Source: Chara braunii
Lineage: Eukaryota; Streptophyta; Charophyceae; Charales; Characeae
DNA length: 38,787 nucleotides
Reading direction: 5' to 3'
NCBI GenBank assembly: GCA_003427395.1
Contig: BFEA01000194.1
Location: forward strand, 2,076,291-2,115,077
Every line of letters starts with the position of its first letter. The first letter of the stretch is position 1. Position numbers and translations under genes: made by a program. Under the pieces are notes generated by a model that was not told the origin of the DNA, made no database searches, and saw only the letters and a program-made list of their open reading frames with translations. Positions 38,216 through 38,787 of the stretch are shown here, piece by piece.

Positions 38216-38540
38216 GATCCCAAAAAATGTGAGAACTTGATCTAAGTAAAATAAACTTAACTCAGAAAATGCAGGAATTGAACTAACTCTTATAGCTCCA
38301 ACACGTGGCGAGCATTAACAAACTACCCTATTAAGCAGCAGAAATAGACAAAACTTGAACAAAAGACAAGGCTTTGCTAACAAGCATGTCACGTCAACAA
38401 CTCATTCAACCAGTTCAAAACAAGGGTTCGTTCATCCAAAGTGTTCATCTTTCGCTTGTTCTGATCACAGAAACATTAGTCCCGTATCTTACTTGGTTGA
38501 TTATCTTTCAAAGTTGTTCTCAGTCAACCCCATGCAATCT
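38216..38540. other. Unannotated stretch before the terminal satellite
   Basis: No independent gene was supported. The 106- and 122-codon plus frames (38355-38675, 38374-38742) owe their length to the 67-bp repeat that follows. Confidence 0.35.
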
Positions 38541-38787
38541 GACAAACTTAGCAAGGCGACCGAATCAGTCAGAACGACCTCATCTCCAGCCCCAGTTCAA
38601 TGTCTTAGGCAAAACGAGCAAGGCGACCGGATCAGTTTGGAGGACCTCATTTCCAACCGCAGTTCAATGTCTTAGGCAAAACGAGCAAGGCGACCGAATC
38701 AGTCAGAACGACCTCATCTCCAGCCCCAGTTCAATGTCTTAGGCAAAACGAGCAAGGCGACCGGATCAGTTTGGAGGATCTCATTTC
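38541..38787. repeat. 67-bp satellite with alternating subtypes, running off the window
   Basis: GCAAGGCGACCG recurs at 38551, 38618, 38685 and 38752, exactly 67 bp apart. Units alternate between an AATCAGTCAGAACGACCTCA type and a GATCAGTTTGGAGGACCTCA type, giving a 134-bp higher-order repeat. The last unit is cut by the window end, so the array length is unknown. Confidence 0.92.

Overview
The window looks like repeat-dominated nuclear DNA of a green plant or streptophyte alga. The evidence is plant-type L1/LINE coding sequence, a 72-nt leucine-rich-repeat exon with canonical GT/AG borders, hAT-like and Mutator-like non-autonomous DNA transposons with intact target-site duplications, long microsatellites and two assembly gaps (10994-11271, 27223-27259). 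A charophyte such as Chara is my guess, not something the sequence proves. No complete, undamaged gene was found; nearly all coding signal is decayed mobile-element sequence or isolated exons.

Layout. 1-4800: low-complexity DNA, short tandem duplications, a 700-bp pyrimidine tract and one possible exon. 4828-5777: a 950-bp hAT-like element (8-bp duplication) carrying microsatellites and a type III hammerhead ribozyme motif. 5876-6390: one copy of a repeat that recurs in tandem at 35411-37020. 7085-8644 and 32801-34831 (both minus): two diverged, broken copies of one unrecognised gene. 9480-9905: a 54-bp minisatellite. 10034-12734: a dense array of more than 25 different short hairpins, with two more hammerhead motifs and two tRNA-like stretches. 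13.1-15.0 kb: coiled-coil ORF fragments and one copy of a dispersed repeat (second copy 24.1-25.1 kb). 16640-22193 (minus): 5' and central part of a LINE (ORF1, endonuclease, most of the reverse transcriptase). 23849-23920: the LRR exon. 26955-27357: a fold-back repeat around an assembly gap. 27499-29887 (plus): the 3' part of a LINE. 30811-31370: a copia-like RT scrap next to a 393-bp Mutator-like MITE. 37.9 kb to the end: degenerate and 67-bp tandem repeats.

Three things stand out. First, hammerhead cores occur three times within 6.6 kb; the 11400-11453 copy keeps all core residues, and the other two are damaged. Second, many hairpins differ in stem sequence but keep pairing, including paired changes between repeat copies, which suggests either RNA-level selection or arm-to-arm correction of inverted repeats. 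Third, the two LINE pieces lie in opposite orientation and are broken at nearly the same protein position, so they look like one element split by an inversion (or by twin priming plus later insertions).

No operon-like cooperation between genes is visible. The window reads as nested transposons and structured repeats around remnants of host genes.
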